A DNA stretch of 64,000 nucleotides. Source: Methanocella paludicola SANAE. Its GTDB lineage: Archaea; Halobacteriota; Methanocellia; Methanocellales; Methanocellaceae. Each line of letters opens with the position of its first letter. Within the stretch, counting starts at the first letter, position 1. The notes below the pieces were generated by a model, which was not told where the DNA came from, did not search any database, and worked only from the letters and a program-made list of their open reading frames with translations. Of the stretch, positions 7,631-15,076 are shown piece by piece. The position numbers were made by a program, and so were the translations under genes. Location: NCBI RefSeq assembly GCF_000011005.1, contig NC_013665.1, forward strand, positions 2,581,501-2,645,500, in the 5' to 3' direction.

Positions 7631-8535
7631 TTCGATTTGATCTCCAGTTTTTCAATGAGCTTATCGACCGGCGCCGTCCGCATGTAGCGCATGCCGAAAT
7701 CGTCCGGCTTAAGGCCGTACGAGATCGCCAGTAGCTCCGCCAGGTGGATGACTGGCACGTCGAAGTTGTACCCGTCCTTCTTTCTCAATGTCGCGATGGC
7801 CCGCTCGAACTGGTCGTAGCACCCCGAGCAGACCAGGACTAATGCGTCCACGTTCTGTTCTTTTATGGCATCGAACTTCCGCTTCGCCCGGTCGTAGGTG
7901 GCGAACTCCCTGTCCGCCAGGTTCGCCTGTAAGCCGCAGCACATGCGCTCCAGGCCGTACGGCACGACCTCGTCAACGAGCGCCTCGTTGAGCTCCGTGA
8001 AGTACTTTACCAGGTGGCCGTCCTGGAAGATGCGCATGTGGCACCCGGGGTGGATGGCAACCTTGATGGGCAGCTTCCGTGCCTCCCTGCGTATTCTATC
8101 GATCCCCACGTCCTCGTAGAGGACTTCGAGCAGGTGGCGAACTCGGATGTTGGCGTCGAAGTGCTTACCAGCGGCGGCGAGGTAGTGGTTGACCTCCTCC
8201 AGCGCCTTCGGGTCCTCGTTGAGGACCTTATTAGCTTCATAAAGCGTGACGTAGCAGCCGTTACAGGAGACCATGACGTCACGGCCAGCCTGCTCGGCCT
8301 GCAATAAATTGTAGGAGGCGAGCGTAAGCCAGACACGCTTATCGACCGATATCCAGACCCCCGCCCTGGGACAGCAGGTGGACTTCGTGAGGTACTCGAT
8401 ATCCACGCCTAGCCGGGGCAGCGTCTTCATGATGGCCGACTCGGCCCAGGGCATCTTCGTGGGCATGACGCAGCCCAGGAAGTGCGAGTATTTCGCCTTA
8501 GCTTTTATGGCCTGTACGGTCGTTTGCTCGTTCAT
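7627..8535 (-). CDS. HdrB-like protein (heterodisulfide reductase subunit B family)
   Basis: A 302-residue protein of two CCG domains, the fold that in HdrB binds two noncubane [4Fe-4S] clusters and reduces the CoM-S-S-CoB heterodisulfide. Both motifs are complete: Cys 22, Cys 54-55 and CNGC at 91-94 in the first domain, and HPGC, MCCG and CSGC in the second. It overlaps the HdrC-like gene by 38 bases and the small membrane gene by four, so it belongs to the hydrogenase operon. No HdrA accompanies it. The sequence supports a disulfide-reducing or other thiol-redox site; the actual substrate is not shown by sequence. Confidence 0.9.
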   Translation of the reverse strand: MNEQTTVQAIKAKAKYSHFLGCVMPTKMPWAESAIMKTLPRLGVDIEYLTKSTCCPRAGVWISVDKRVWLTLASYNLLQAEQAGRDVMVSCNGCYVTLYEANKVLNEDPKALEEVNHYLAAAGKHFDANIRVRHLLEVLYEDVGIDRIRREARKLPIKVAIHPGCHMRIFQDGHLVKYFTELNEALVDEVVPYGLERMCCGLQANLADREFATYDRAKRKFDAIKEQNVDALVLVCSGCYDQFERAIATLRKKDGYNFDVPVIHLAELLAISYGLKPDDFGMRYMRTAPVDKLIEKLEIKSK

Positions 8536-8803
8536 TGAACTTGTACTCCATCTTTTCCAGGTCTAGGCCCATCTTCTTGTCGATATCGAGCGCTTTGACG
8601 ATATTCTGTATGTCCTCCACCGCCTCTTTATATTTATGCGCCGTGGGCGGTATCGGCTCGATGCCCGCCTTCGTCCGGGCTTCTATCAGCTCGTCTGTCA
8701 CCGGGTACAGCAGCCCGATGGAGAAGTGCCGTATAAGCTGGGGCTTCACCGAGGACGGCAGCGGGATCTTTACCGGTCGCCTCCACGGGTATAGTTCCTT
8801 CAT
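8498..8803 (-). CDS. HdrC-like C-terminal domain protein lacking Fe-S ligands
   Basis: A 101-residue protein that matches the C-terminal part of HdrC: IRHFSIGLLYPVTDELIEAR, then GIEPIPPTAHKYKEAVEDI and VKALDIDKKMGLD. Full HdrC is roughly twice this size and carries two [4Fe-4S] clusters at its N-terminus; here there is not a single cysteine. The gene is intact, coupled by ATGA to the upstream four-cluster ferredoxin and overlapping the HdrB-like gene by 38 bases, so this is a designed short form and not a broken gene. It probably docks the HdrB-like protein to the ferredoxin (inference). Confidence 0.75.
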   Translation of the reverse strand: MKELYPWRRPVKIPLPSSVKPQLIRHFSIGLLYPVTDELIEARTKAGIEPIPPTAHKYKEAVEDIQNIVKALDIDKKMGLDLEKMEYKFNERANDRTGHKS

Positions 8804-9243
8804 TTAGTGATACTCCGGATGATCTTCATGCCTTCCTCGCGGGTGACGAACTTGATGGCCTTGGCCGAGCACACCTTGATGCACTCGGGGTCCCCGCCGC
8901 ACATGTCACATTTGGCCATTGCCTTGAGGCCTCTTTGCATTTGCGGTATGGATATGGGGCATGCCCACACGCACGCCTTGCACCCGATGCAGAGCATCTT
9001 GTCGATGGTGACGAAGCCTGTGGCCTCGTCCTTCTTTATCGCCCCGGCGGGGCAGGCGGCCATGCACATCGGGTCCCTGCAGTGCTGGCAGTGGACTCTC
9101 ACGAAGTCGCCGTGCGGGCCGTCGATGACCTTGCAGAGGGAAAGATCGTAATTGTAGGTCTTATAATTCCTAAAAGAACACGCGGTCATGCACTGCCTGC
9201 AGCCGGTGCACAGGCCGGGGTCGTGGACTATTACCTCAGTCAT
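8800..9243 (-). CDS. four-cluster ferredoxin, HycB/CooF-like
   Basis: A 147-residue electron-transfer protein with four 4Fe-4S motifs in order: CTGCRQCMTAC, CQHCRDPMCMAAC, CIGCKACVWAC and CDMCGGDPECIKVC. This is the layout of HycB, HyfA and CooF, which link a redox partner such as formate or CO dehydrogenase to a group 4 hydrogenase. Here the partner encoded next is HdrC/HdrB-like. I chose ATG 9243 over an in-frame GTG at 9264, which would overlap a palindrome next to the predicted transcript start. First gene of the eight-gene hydrogenase operon. Confidence 0.9.
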   Translation of the reverse strand: MTEVIVHDPGLCTGCRQCMTACSFRNYKTYNYDLSLCKVIDGPHGDFVRVHCQHCRDPMCMAACPAGAIKKDEATGFVTIDKMLCIGCKACVWACPISIPQMQRGLKAMAKCDMCGGDPECIKVCSAKAIKFVTREEGMKIIRSITK

Positions 9244-9262
9244 AGGGTTACCTGGTGTATGC

Positions 9263-9280
9263 ACAACTCATACGAGTTGT
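9263..9280 (-). promoter_or_regulatory. palindromic operator candidate, hydrogenase operon
   Basis: Perfect inverted repeat ACAACTC-ATAC-GAGTTGT with 7-base arms. It sits about 20 bases before the first start codon and a few bases downstream of the transcript start predicted from the TATA box at 9306-9315, a good place for a repressor. No cognate regulator is encoded nearby. Confidence 0.5.
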
Positions 9281-9305
9281 TAAACAATGTTTAATGTTCC
9301 GTAGT

Positions 9306-9315
9306 CATATATTTT
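9306..9315 (-). promoter_or_regulatory. TATA box of the hydrogenase operon
   Basis: The reverse strand reads GAGAAAATATATGACT here, a purine-rich BRE-like stretch followed by a TATA element. A start about 25 bases downstream would fall near 9285, just before the palindrome at 9263-9280. Confidence 0.5.
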
Positions 9316-9356
9316 CTCATGCGTGCACCTAATAAGTGAAAGGCGGCGGCCTCGAT

Positions 9357-10124
9357 TTAGAATAGCGTGCGGAGGATGACGTCCCTCGCCCGGATGACGT
9401 TCCCGTAGTCGTTGAGCTCGATGATCATGCGGTCGTGCATCTTGAGTAAATTCAGGTCCAGTATGCCGTCTCCCGGGCAGAGGTGGGAGTCCTTGTCGCC
9501 CATGTTGTCGTTGACGTGCAAGTAGGAGATGCCGCCCAGCCTGAGGAACGATACCGGGTCGGGGCAGGTGATGGCGTGGCCCACGTCGATGGTGACGCCG
9601 CAGCCGCAGTTGCGCCTGAACTTATCCAGCTCTTCGGCGCTCGTGCACAGGTATGTGGGCTTATTGGGCATGTTCTCGATGGAGAGGGTGACGTTATGTC
9701 CTTTCGCATAGTCGGCCGCCTCGCCCAGCACCTGCATGGCGTACTCCATGCACATCTCCCAGATGCGAGGTAACGGCTTGTGTATGATGCCCGGATGGGT
9801 CGTGACGTGGCTCGCCCCGATGCCGGCCGCCATGTCCAGGGCCTCCTTTAATTGCTTAAGCGTCTCCTCCCTGATGCCCCGGTTCACGCTGGCCGGGTTC
9901 AGGTCCACGGTGGGGGCGTGCAGGTACACGTCCAGGCCGTTGTTTCCCGCGCCCAGGAGCTTCTCCTTCCACAACCCGGAGCGGGGCCACATGGGGCCCT
10001 CGCACAGTATCTCCATGGCGTTAAAATTATCTTTGATGGCCGTATCGGCCCACGACTCCGGCGGCCTCATGAAGATGGAGAGCGTCGAAAAGCCCAGCCT
10101 GATACCCTTCGCTTTTTTCATCAT
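9357..10124 (-). CDS. sugar phosphate isomerase/epimerase-like TIM-barrel protein
   Basis: A 255-residue protein of the xylose isomerase/AP-endonuclease-2 TIM-barrel family. Metal-site features are visible: THPGIIHKP near residue 110, LSIENMPNKP near 150 (Glu ligand), VTIDVGHAITCPDP near 180 (Asp, His), YLHVNDNMGDKDSHLCPGDG near 205, and IIELND near the end. These fit either an isomerase/epimerase or an endonuclease IV-like enzyme; the VHVND-GDG pattern and the absence of the full endonuclease IV zinc set favour the former. No Shine-Dalgarno precedes the two adjacent ATGs. Stand-alone gene; substrate unknown. Confidence 0.82.
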   Translation of the reverse strand: MMKKAKGIRLGFSTLSIFMRPPESWADTAIKDNFNAMEILCEGPMWPRSGLWKEKLLGAGNNGLDVYLHAPTVDLNPASVNRGIREETLKQLKEALDMAAGIGASHVTTHPGIIHKPLPRIWEMCMEYAMQVLGEAADYAKGHNVTLSIENMPNKPTYLCTSAEELDKFRRNCGCGVTIDVGHAITCPDPVSFLRLGGISYLHVNDNMGDKDSHLCPGDGILDLNLLKMHDRMIIELNDYGNVIRARDVILRTLF

Positions 10125-10212
10125 ATTACGTGTATGAGGGATTTCACTAAAACTTTATTGGAAGTTTCTGCCCCTCGTCTACTTCTGAAAAATCGTTTTT
10201 ACTCTCGCATTT

Positions 10213-10533
10213 GAGGCACTAAGCATGCAGAGGCACTATTTTCACCACAATGGCACGAAGCGCACGGAGATTCACAAAGCTTTCTTTTAAATGTGAGTCA
10301 CCAAGGCCTCAGAGAAGGCTTTTTGTGTAAAGAGGCACGAAGGGGACAATGACACGATGGCAAAAAGTGCTCTTGTTCATTCCATTGTGCCATTGTATCC
10401 TTTGTGCCCTATCGCCAATGAACCGGTCTTTGTGACCTCTGTCCCTTACATTTTAAAAAAAGTCTTAGTGAGCCTTCGTGAACTCCGTGCCATTGTGGTG
10501 AGAATAGTGCCTCCGTCAGCTTAGTGCCTTAAA
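10213..10533. repeat. long imperfect palindrome, family A copy 1
   Basis: A non-coding element of about 320 bases with long complementary ends: the left end reads GGCACTATTTTCACCACAAT and the right end ATTGTGGTGAGAATAGTGCC. The middle carries further nested complementary runs such as CAAAGG and CCTTTG. The same element occurs at 30658-30978 in the opposite orientation with high identity. It lies just downstream of the MFS gene 10600-11859. No open frame or target-site duplication was seen. Confidence 0.85.
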
Positions 10534-10599
10534 CAACAGGCTTGATGAAATCAGGAAAAAACAGGTAAGTGTTATAGTTTAAATATGGAATTGCCGGCC

Positions 10600-11859
10600 T
10601 CATTGCCCGACGGCAGCCTTAGTGCGGGCGGGCTCGCGGTGGCCGTCCTCGTACTTACGGAAGAACCGGAAGTAGAGCACGGCGGCCGCCAGATAGAATA
10701 AACAGGTCGCGGCGTAGGGCAGCAGGTAGGAGCCGTAGGACATGAGGATACCCGCAATAAATGAGCTGACGGCGATGGCGATGTAGTTGCCCATGGAGGT
10801 GAGGCTCGATACCGAGGCCATCTCCTCGCTGTGCACGATCTCCATGGAGAAGCTGTTGCTGATGGGCACGGACATGTTCATGAACAGCATCCTGAGGACG
10901 TAGGCGGCACCTGCGACGTACAGGTTCGTGGATATGGCGAGCACGATGAGGAAGGGTATGGACATCAGGTAGGTCAGCGACACGGTCTTGACCTTCCCGA
11001 TGCGGGAGACCATGAAGGGCACGGCCATTGCGCCCACGGCCATGGAGGCCTGCGCCAGAGCAAAAATAAGGCCTATCTGGCCCGGCGAGGCCGAGAGCAT
11101 CTTGCTGAAGTAAACGTTAAAGAAGGGCACGATGAGGCCCGCGCCAAATCCTATCAAACAACTTATCGTCACCAGCCGCTTCACGACGTTCGACGCTGCC
11201 AGCTCCTTGATCATTGAGCCCAGCTTCGGGGCCTCGACGCAGACCTTCTTTTTCTCCCTGAGGAAGAACAGGGGAATGATGGACACGACGGATACGGCCA
11301 GCGACGCGTAAAGCGTATACCGGAACGAGAGGATGTTACCCCCGTCGACGCCGAACACGGACGACCATACCTGGGGCAGGTATCCGCCGATGGCCATGCC
11401 CATCACCGTGGCCACGACGAACAATGCAAAGTTGAAGCTGAATAAATAGATCCGGTCCTCGGCCGTGCTGTTCTCGACCATGAAGGGCGCGGCGATGATC
11501 GTGGGGACGGTAGAGACGATGCCGCTCAGGAGGCTAAGCAGGAGCAGCCACTCCTGGCCGGTCAGAATATACAGTAAGAACGATACGATGCTCGATAGGA
11601 TGCAGGAGACGAGCAGGCTCTTTTTACTGCCAATTCGGTCGCACACCTGGGCCGCCGGGAAGGCGAACACGCCCGTGGCGATCATGGTGGCCGATATGAT
11701 GAGGCCGAGGAACTGCTCGTTGTACCCGAGCTTGATGATGTATAGGTTAAAGATGACGCTGGCCATTCCCACGTATAATGACGTAAGGAAGCTGAAGGCC
11801 AGGTACATCCTGGCGTTCGTCGAGAAGTTCTTTAGGGCTTGAACGTAATTACTCATCAT
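10600..11859 (-). CDS. MFS transporter (tandem paralogue 3 of 3)
   Basis: A 419-residue major facilitator with about twelve transmembrane helices in two halves and a charged central loop (FFLREKKKVCVEAPK). The loop between helices 2 and 3 reads QVCDRIGSKKSLLV, a variant of the MFS GxxxDRxGRR motif, and the equivalent loop in the second half is MVSRIGKVKTVSL. It shares its opening (YVGMASVIFNLYIIKLGY) with the next two genes upstream and is their paralogue. A GGAGGGG Shine-Dalgarno lies about 10 bases before the first of two ATGs. The substrate is unknown; the subfamily resembles drug or sugar efflux carriers. Confidence 0.88.
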   Translation of the reverse strand: MMSNYVQALKNFSTNARMYLAFSFLTSLYVGMASVIFNLYIIKLGYNEQFLGLIISATMIATGVFAFPAAQVCDRIGSKKSLLVSCILSSIVSFLLYILTGQEWLLLLSLLSGIVSTVPTIIAAPFMVENSTAEDRIYLFSFNFALFVVATVMGMAIGGYLPQVWSSVFGVDGGNILSFRYTLYASLAVSVVSIIPLFFLREKKKVCVEAPKLGSMIKELAASNVVKRLVTISCLIGFGAGLIVPFFNVYFSKMLSASPGQIGLIFALAQASMAVGAMAVPFMVSRIGKVKTVSLTYLMSIPFLIVLAISTNLYVAGAAYVLRMLFMNMSVPISNSFSMEIVHSEEMASVSSLTSMGNYIAIAVSSFIAGILMSYGSYLLPYAATCLFYLAAAVLYFRFFRKYEDGHREPARTKAAVGQ

Positions 11860-11991
11860 CCGGGCATCCCCTCCTTTCTAAAGGTTTAAAATAATTCCAA
11901 ATAAAGATAGTTTGTGGTTTTTTCGGCTCATTACGTGCCTTATCATGGTTTTGGGCAGCTTATATCGTCCGCTTTCCATGCGCCACCCCTC

Positions 11992-13263
11992 CTACTCCGG
12001 GTCCACGACGGCCGTACAGGCGGCCTTCGGGATGGGCGTGGCCATCATCAGGGGACGCTCCACGTCCCTGAAGTAGTAGTACAGGAGCGCGGCCGTGATG
12101 AGGTAGAAGGCGCAGGTCGCGATGAACGGCAGGATGTAGTTGCCTCCGGCGATCAGCAGGCCGCTTACCAGGGTGCTGGCGGACACGGCCACGTAGTTCC
12201 CGGTCATCATCATGCCCACGGCGAAGCCCTGCTCCTCCCTCTTTATCTGCTCCATCTGGAAGCTCGTCGTGGCGGGGCCCGCCATGTTGATGAAGAACAT
12301 GTAGGCCACGTAGGCGCCGGCGGCGGCCAGGAAGCTCTTCGTGAGCGCCAGCCCCATCAGGAAGGGGGCTGCCAGTATCTTCGTCGCCACGGCGGTCCTT
12401 ATCTTGCCCATCTTCGAGGTGAGGTAGGGCGTGACGATGAACCCGAGGATCATGACGCCCCCTGCGACCGCCGATATTATGCCGACGTCGAGCACGCTCA
12501 TGTGGAGCGACTGGGTGAAGTAGACGTTAAAGTAGGGGACGATCATGCCCGAGGCGACGCCGAAGGTCAGGCTCGTGAGCGTGAATTTTAAAATGTCCGG
12601 CGAGAGCCGGATGTCCTTGAGCGAGAAGGTCGAGCAGTGGCATTTCGGGGCGGCCTTGTTCTCCCTGACCAGGACCATCACGGCAAGGCCCATCACGAGC
12701 AGTGAGACGGCCGAGAGCAGCGTCAGCCGGAAGCTGTCGACCTGAAGCCCGGCGAACGTGCCCCACAATCCTGGCGCGACCCCGCCCAGCGCGCAGCCCA
12801 ATATCGACGCGATCCAGCTTATGGAGGAGTTGGCGCTGAACACGTGCACCGTGTCGTCCTTCCTGCAGTTCTCCGCCAGGAGGGGCGTCAGCGTCACGGA
12901 GCTTATCGAGACGAACACGCCTCCGGCGATGCTGAAGAAGATCAACGCCCAGGGGGAGGAGAACAGGTACAGGGGCACGGCTGCCAGCGTGGAGAACAGG
13001 CCGGAGATGATCATGAGCTTCCTCTTGTCGAAGCGGTCGCAGAGGATGCCCGCCGGTATGGACATGGCGGAGGACGCCAGCACGTGCGTCGAGAGCACCA
13101 GCCCGAGGAAATCGGCCCCGTAACCCAGGTTCAGTATGTACAGGTTGAACAGGATGCCGTATATGCCCGTGTACAGGCAGATCAGGAAACTGCGCAGCAA
13201 CAGCAGCTTCACGTTCTTATGGAAGCCGCAGATCGTGCGAACGTACTCTTTTAAGATATCCAT
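11992..13263 (-). CDS. MFS transporter (tandem paralogue 2 of 3)
   Basis: A 423-residue MFS carrier with about twelve helices. The N-terminal half includes YTGIYGILFNLYILNLGYG and GILCDRFDKRKLMI; a cysteine/histidine cluster (PKCHCSTF) marks the central loop; the second half has YLTSKMGKIRTAVA. It is most like the 13291-14514 protein, sharing CDRFDKRK/CDRFNKRK and LLAENCRKD/LLTENCERD. A purine-rich GAGGGGGT lies directly before the ATG at 13263. The three genes point the same way with gaps of 27 and 132 bases, so this one and the upstream paralogue may form an operon. Substrate unknown. Confidence 0.88.
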   Translation of the reverse strand: MDILKEYVRTICGFHKNVKLLLLRSFLICLYTGIYGILFNLYILNLGYGADFLGLVLSTHVLASSAMSIPAGILCDRFDKRKLMIISGLFSTLAAVPLYLFSSPWALIFFSIAGGVFVSISSVTLTPLLAENCRKDDTVHVFSANSSISWIASILGCALGGVAPGLWGTFAGLQVDSFRLTLLSAVSLLVMGLAVMVLVRENKAAPKCHCSTFSLKDIRLSPDILKFTLTSLTFGVASGMIVPYFNVYFTQSLHMSVLDVGIISAVAGGVMILGFIVTPYLTSKMGKIRTAVATKILAAPFLMGLALTKSFLAAAGAYVAYMFFINMAGPATTSFQMEQIKREEQGFAVGMMMTGNYVAVSASTLVSGLLIAGGNYILPFIATCAFYLITAALLYYYFRDVERPLMMATPIPKAACTAVVDPE

Positions 13264-13290
13264 ACCCCCTCGACTGTAAGTATCAAGCTT

Positions 13291-14514
13291 TCACGCGGAG
13301 AGTTTATATCTTTGTGCCTGTTCCACGATGGCGCTGTCAGGCGATCTCTCGGCGCCCCTGAAGTAGCGGTAGAGGAGGCAGGCCGCGAGGACGTAGGCGA
13401 CGCACGTCGCGGCGTAAGGGACCAGGTAGTTCCCCTGCGCCATGAACAGGCCGCCCAGGTACGTGGCCGCCGCGACCACGATGCCGCTCACCGTGGACAT
13501 GAACCCGATGGCGAAGCCCCTCTCATCCGGGTCTATCATCTCCATCTGCAGGCTGGTGAGCGCCGGCCCGCCCAGGTTCATCAAGAACATCCTTGACGTG
13601 TAGGCGAAAGAGCCGACCATGAAGTTCGTGGTCAGCGCCATTAAGATCAAGAACGGTATGGACGCCATCTGCGTAAGCGTGGTGGCCCGCACCTTTCCCA
13701 GCCAGGAGGAGATGCGGGGCGTGATGGCGAACCCTACGACCATGAGCGCGTTGGTCACGGCGAACACGATGCCGATCTCCGAGGGCCCGGCGCCCAGCAC
13801 TTTCACGAAGTAGATGTTGAAGTAGGACACGATGGCGCCGGTGCCCACGCCGGTGAGGGCGCTGATGAGCGTGAACCTGAGCAGGTTCGGCGAGAACTGT
13901 ATCTTGAGCGGCTTTCGCCTCGAAGGGGCCGGCTTCCCGTCCTTCATGAGCAGGAGCATGGACCATCCGGCGAGGAGCAGCCCGAGGGCAAGGAGCATGG
14001 CCATCCTGTACTGCCCGGCGCCCGGAAGCAGCCGCATGATGATACCCGGCATTATGCCGCCGGCCGTGCACCCGACGATGGACGCCATCCAGCTGAACGC
14101 GGAGTTCATGCTGAAGATGCGGACCGTGTCCCTCTCGCAGTTCTCCGTGAGCAGCGGCGTGGCGCACACGGCGCCCACGGACCCGCACAATCCTCCCAGG
14201 GCGCTGAAGAACAGCAGCACCGCCGGCGAGCTGGTGAGGAACAACGGCACCAGGGAGAAGAAGGACAGCAAGCTGAAGAGCAGCATCATCTTCCGCTTGT
14301 TGAAGCGGTCGCAGAGTATGCCTGCCGGCACTGAGGCTATCGACGAGGTCAGCAGGCTGACGGCCAGCATCGTCCCCAGGAAGTCCTCGTGGAACCCCAG
14401 GTCGAGAATGTAAAGGTTAAAAATGACGTCGTAGATGCCCGTGTATACGCTCAGGATGAACGAGCGGATGATGAAGAGCCTGACGTTCCTCTGTAGTATG
14501 CCGGTAATGGTCAC
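13291..14514 (-). CDS. MFS transporter (tandem paralogue 1 of 3)
   Basis: A 407-residue MFS carrier, first of three tandem paralogues. It begins with GTG (MTITGILQRNVRLFIIRS), preceded by GGAGGG at a short spacing. Motifs mirror its neighbours: YTGIYDVIFNLYILDLGF, AGILCDRFNKRKMMLLF, TPLLTENCERDTVRIFS and, in the second half, RISSWLGKVRATTL. About twelve helices are predicted by eye. A 205-base AT-rich gap upstream, shared divergently with the DUF1328 gene, probably holds its promoter. No regulator or biosynthetic gene adjoins it, so the substrate cannot be inferred. Confidence 0.88.
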   Translation of the reverse strand: MTITGILQRNVRLFIIRSFILSVYTGIYDVIFNLYILDLGFHEDFLGTMLAVSLLTSSIASVPAGILCDRFNKRKMMLLFSLLSFFSLVPLFLTSSPAVLLFFSALGGLCGSVGAVCATPLLTENCERDTVRIFSMNSAFSWMASIVGCTAGGIMPGIIMRLLPGAGQYRMAMLLALGLLLAGWSMLLLMKDGKPAPSRRKPLKIQFSPNLLRFTLISALTGVGTGAIVSYFNIYFVKVLGAGPSEIGIVFAVTNALMVVGFAITPRISSWLGKVRATTLTQMASIPFLILMALTTNFMVGSFAYTSRMFLMNLGGPALTSLQMEMIDPDERGFAIGFMSTVSGIVVAAATYLGGLFMAQGNYLVPYAATCVAYVLAACLLYRYFRGAERSPDSAIVEQAQRYKLSA

Positions 14515-14719
14515 ATCCCCCTCCTTGCGGTAGATGGGGGAGATTACAATAAACCTATAAATCCTTCTGCTTGCCTGAAAAGCCTTTAAAAATCAAAAAC
14601 AATCCATTACGAAGCCGTATGCCTGCGCTTTCAATGCAAAACGGCCTGAAAACAGCTTAAAAATTAATCAAATTTTATATGGATAAAAAAGATTCTGATT
14701 CTTAGAGGTGGGTGATTCA

Positions 14720-14917
14720 ATGGATGGTCTCATCTGGCTGGCAGTACTGTTCCTGGTACTGGCGCTGGTCGCCTACATTCTCGGAGCTAGAGGAATTGCC
14801 GGGTTCAGCATGGAGATCGCAAGATGGCTTGTGATCATCTTTGTTATCCTGGCGATCATCGTGTTCCTGTTCGGAGGCAGGGTGTTCTTACCGGCACCGC
14901 TGTTCCTGAACGGCTAG
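14720..14917 (+). CDS. DUF1328-like small membrane protein
   Basis: A 65-residue protein with two transmembrane helices (about residues 4-24 and 34-55) separated by [13 protein letters not shown], the GIAG signature of the DUF1328/UPF0391 family. Function is unknown; bacterial members are often stress-induced. I chose ATG 14720 because GAGGTG lies nine bases upstream; an in-frame GTG at 14708 overlaps that ribosome-binding site. It is followed by a strong hairpin and is probably monocistronic. Confidence 0.75.
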   Translation: MDGLIWLAVLFLVLALVAYILGARGIAGFSMEIARWLVIIFVILAIIVFLFGGRVFLPAPLFLNG

Positions 14918-14939
14918 CGATCCGCGGGATGTTCGGATC

Positions 14940-15042
14940 ATAGTCGATGGCGATGGCCCATCGACTATCGTCATAGTACCAGAGAGGGCGTCCTATGGAT
15001 AACGGCCAGAGTTATCCGGGCGCTCCCAACTATCCTTTTTTA
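14940..15042 (+). terminator. double hairpin and T-run after the DUF1328 gene
   Basis: A perfect 11-base stem (ATAGTCGATGG/CCATCGACTAT, 14940-14968) is followed by a 7-base stem (GGATAAC/GTTATCC, 14997-15017) and a T-run near 15035-15041. In archaea the T-run alone can terminate; the hairpins could also stabilise the short mRNA. Confidence 0.55.
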
Positions 15043-15076
15043 AGCTAACAGACAAGTTCAAATATTCAGACATTGT

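Noticed and set aside
10213-10533. Insertion sequence or transposase remnant
   Set aside because: No transposase frame, no terminal dinucleotides or clear target-site duplication; the whole element is palindromic, so I annotate it only as a repeat.
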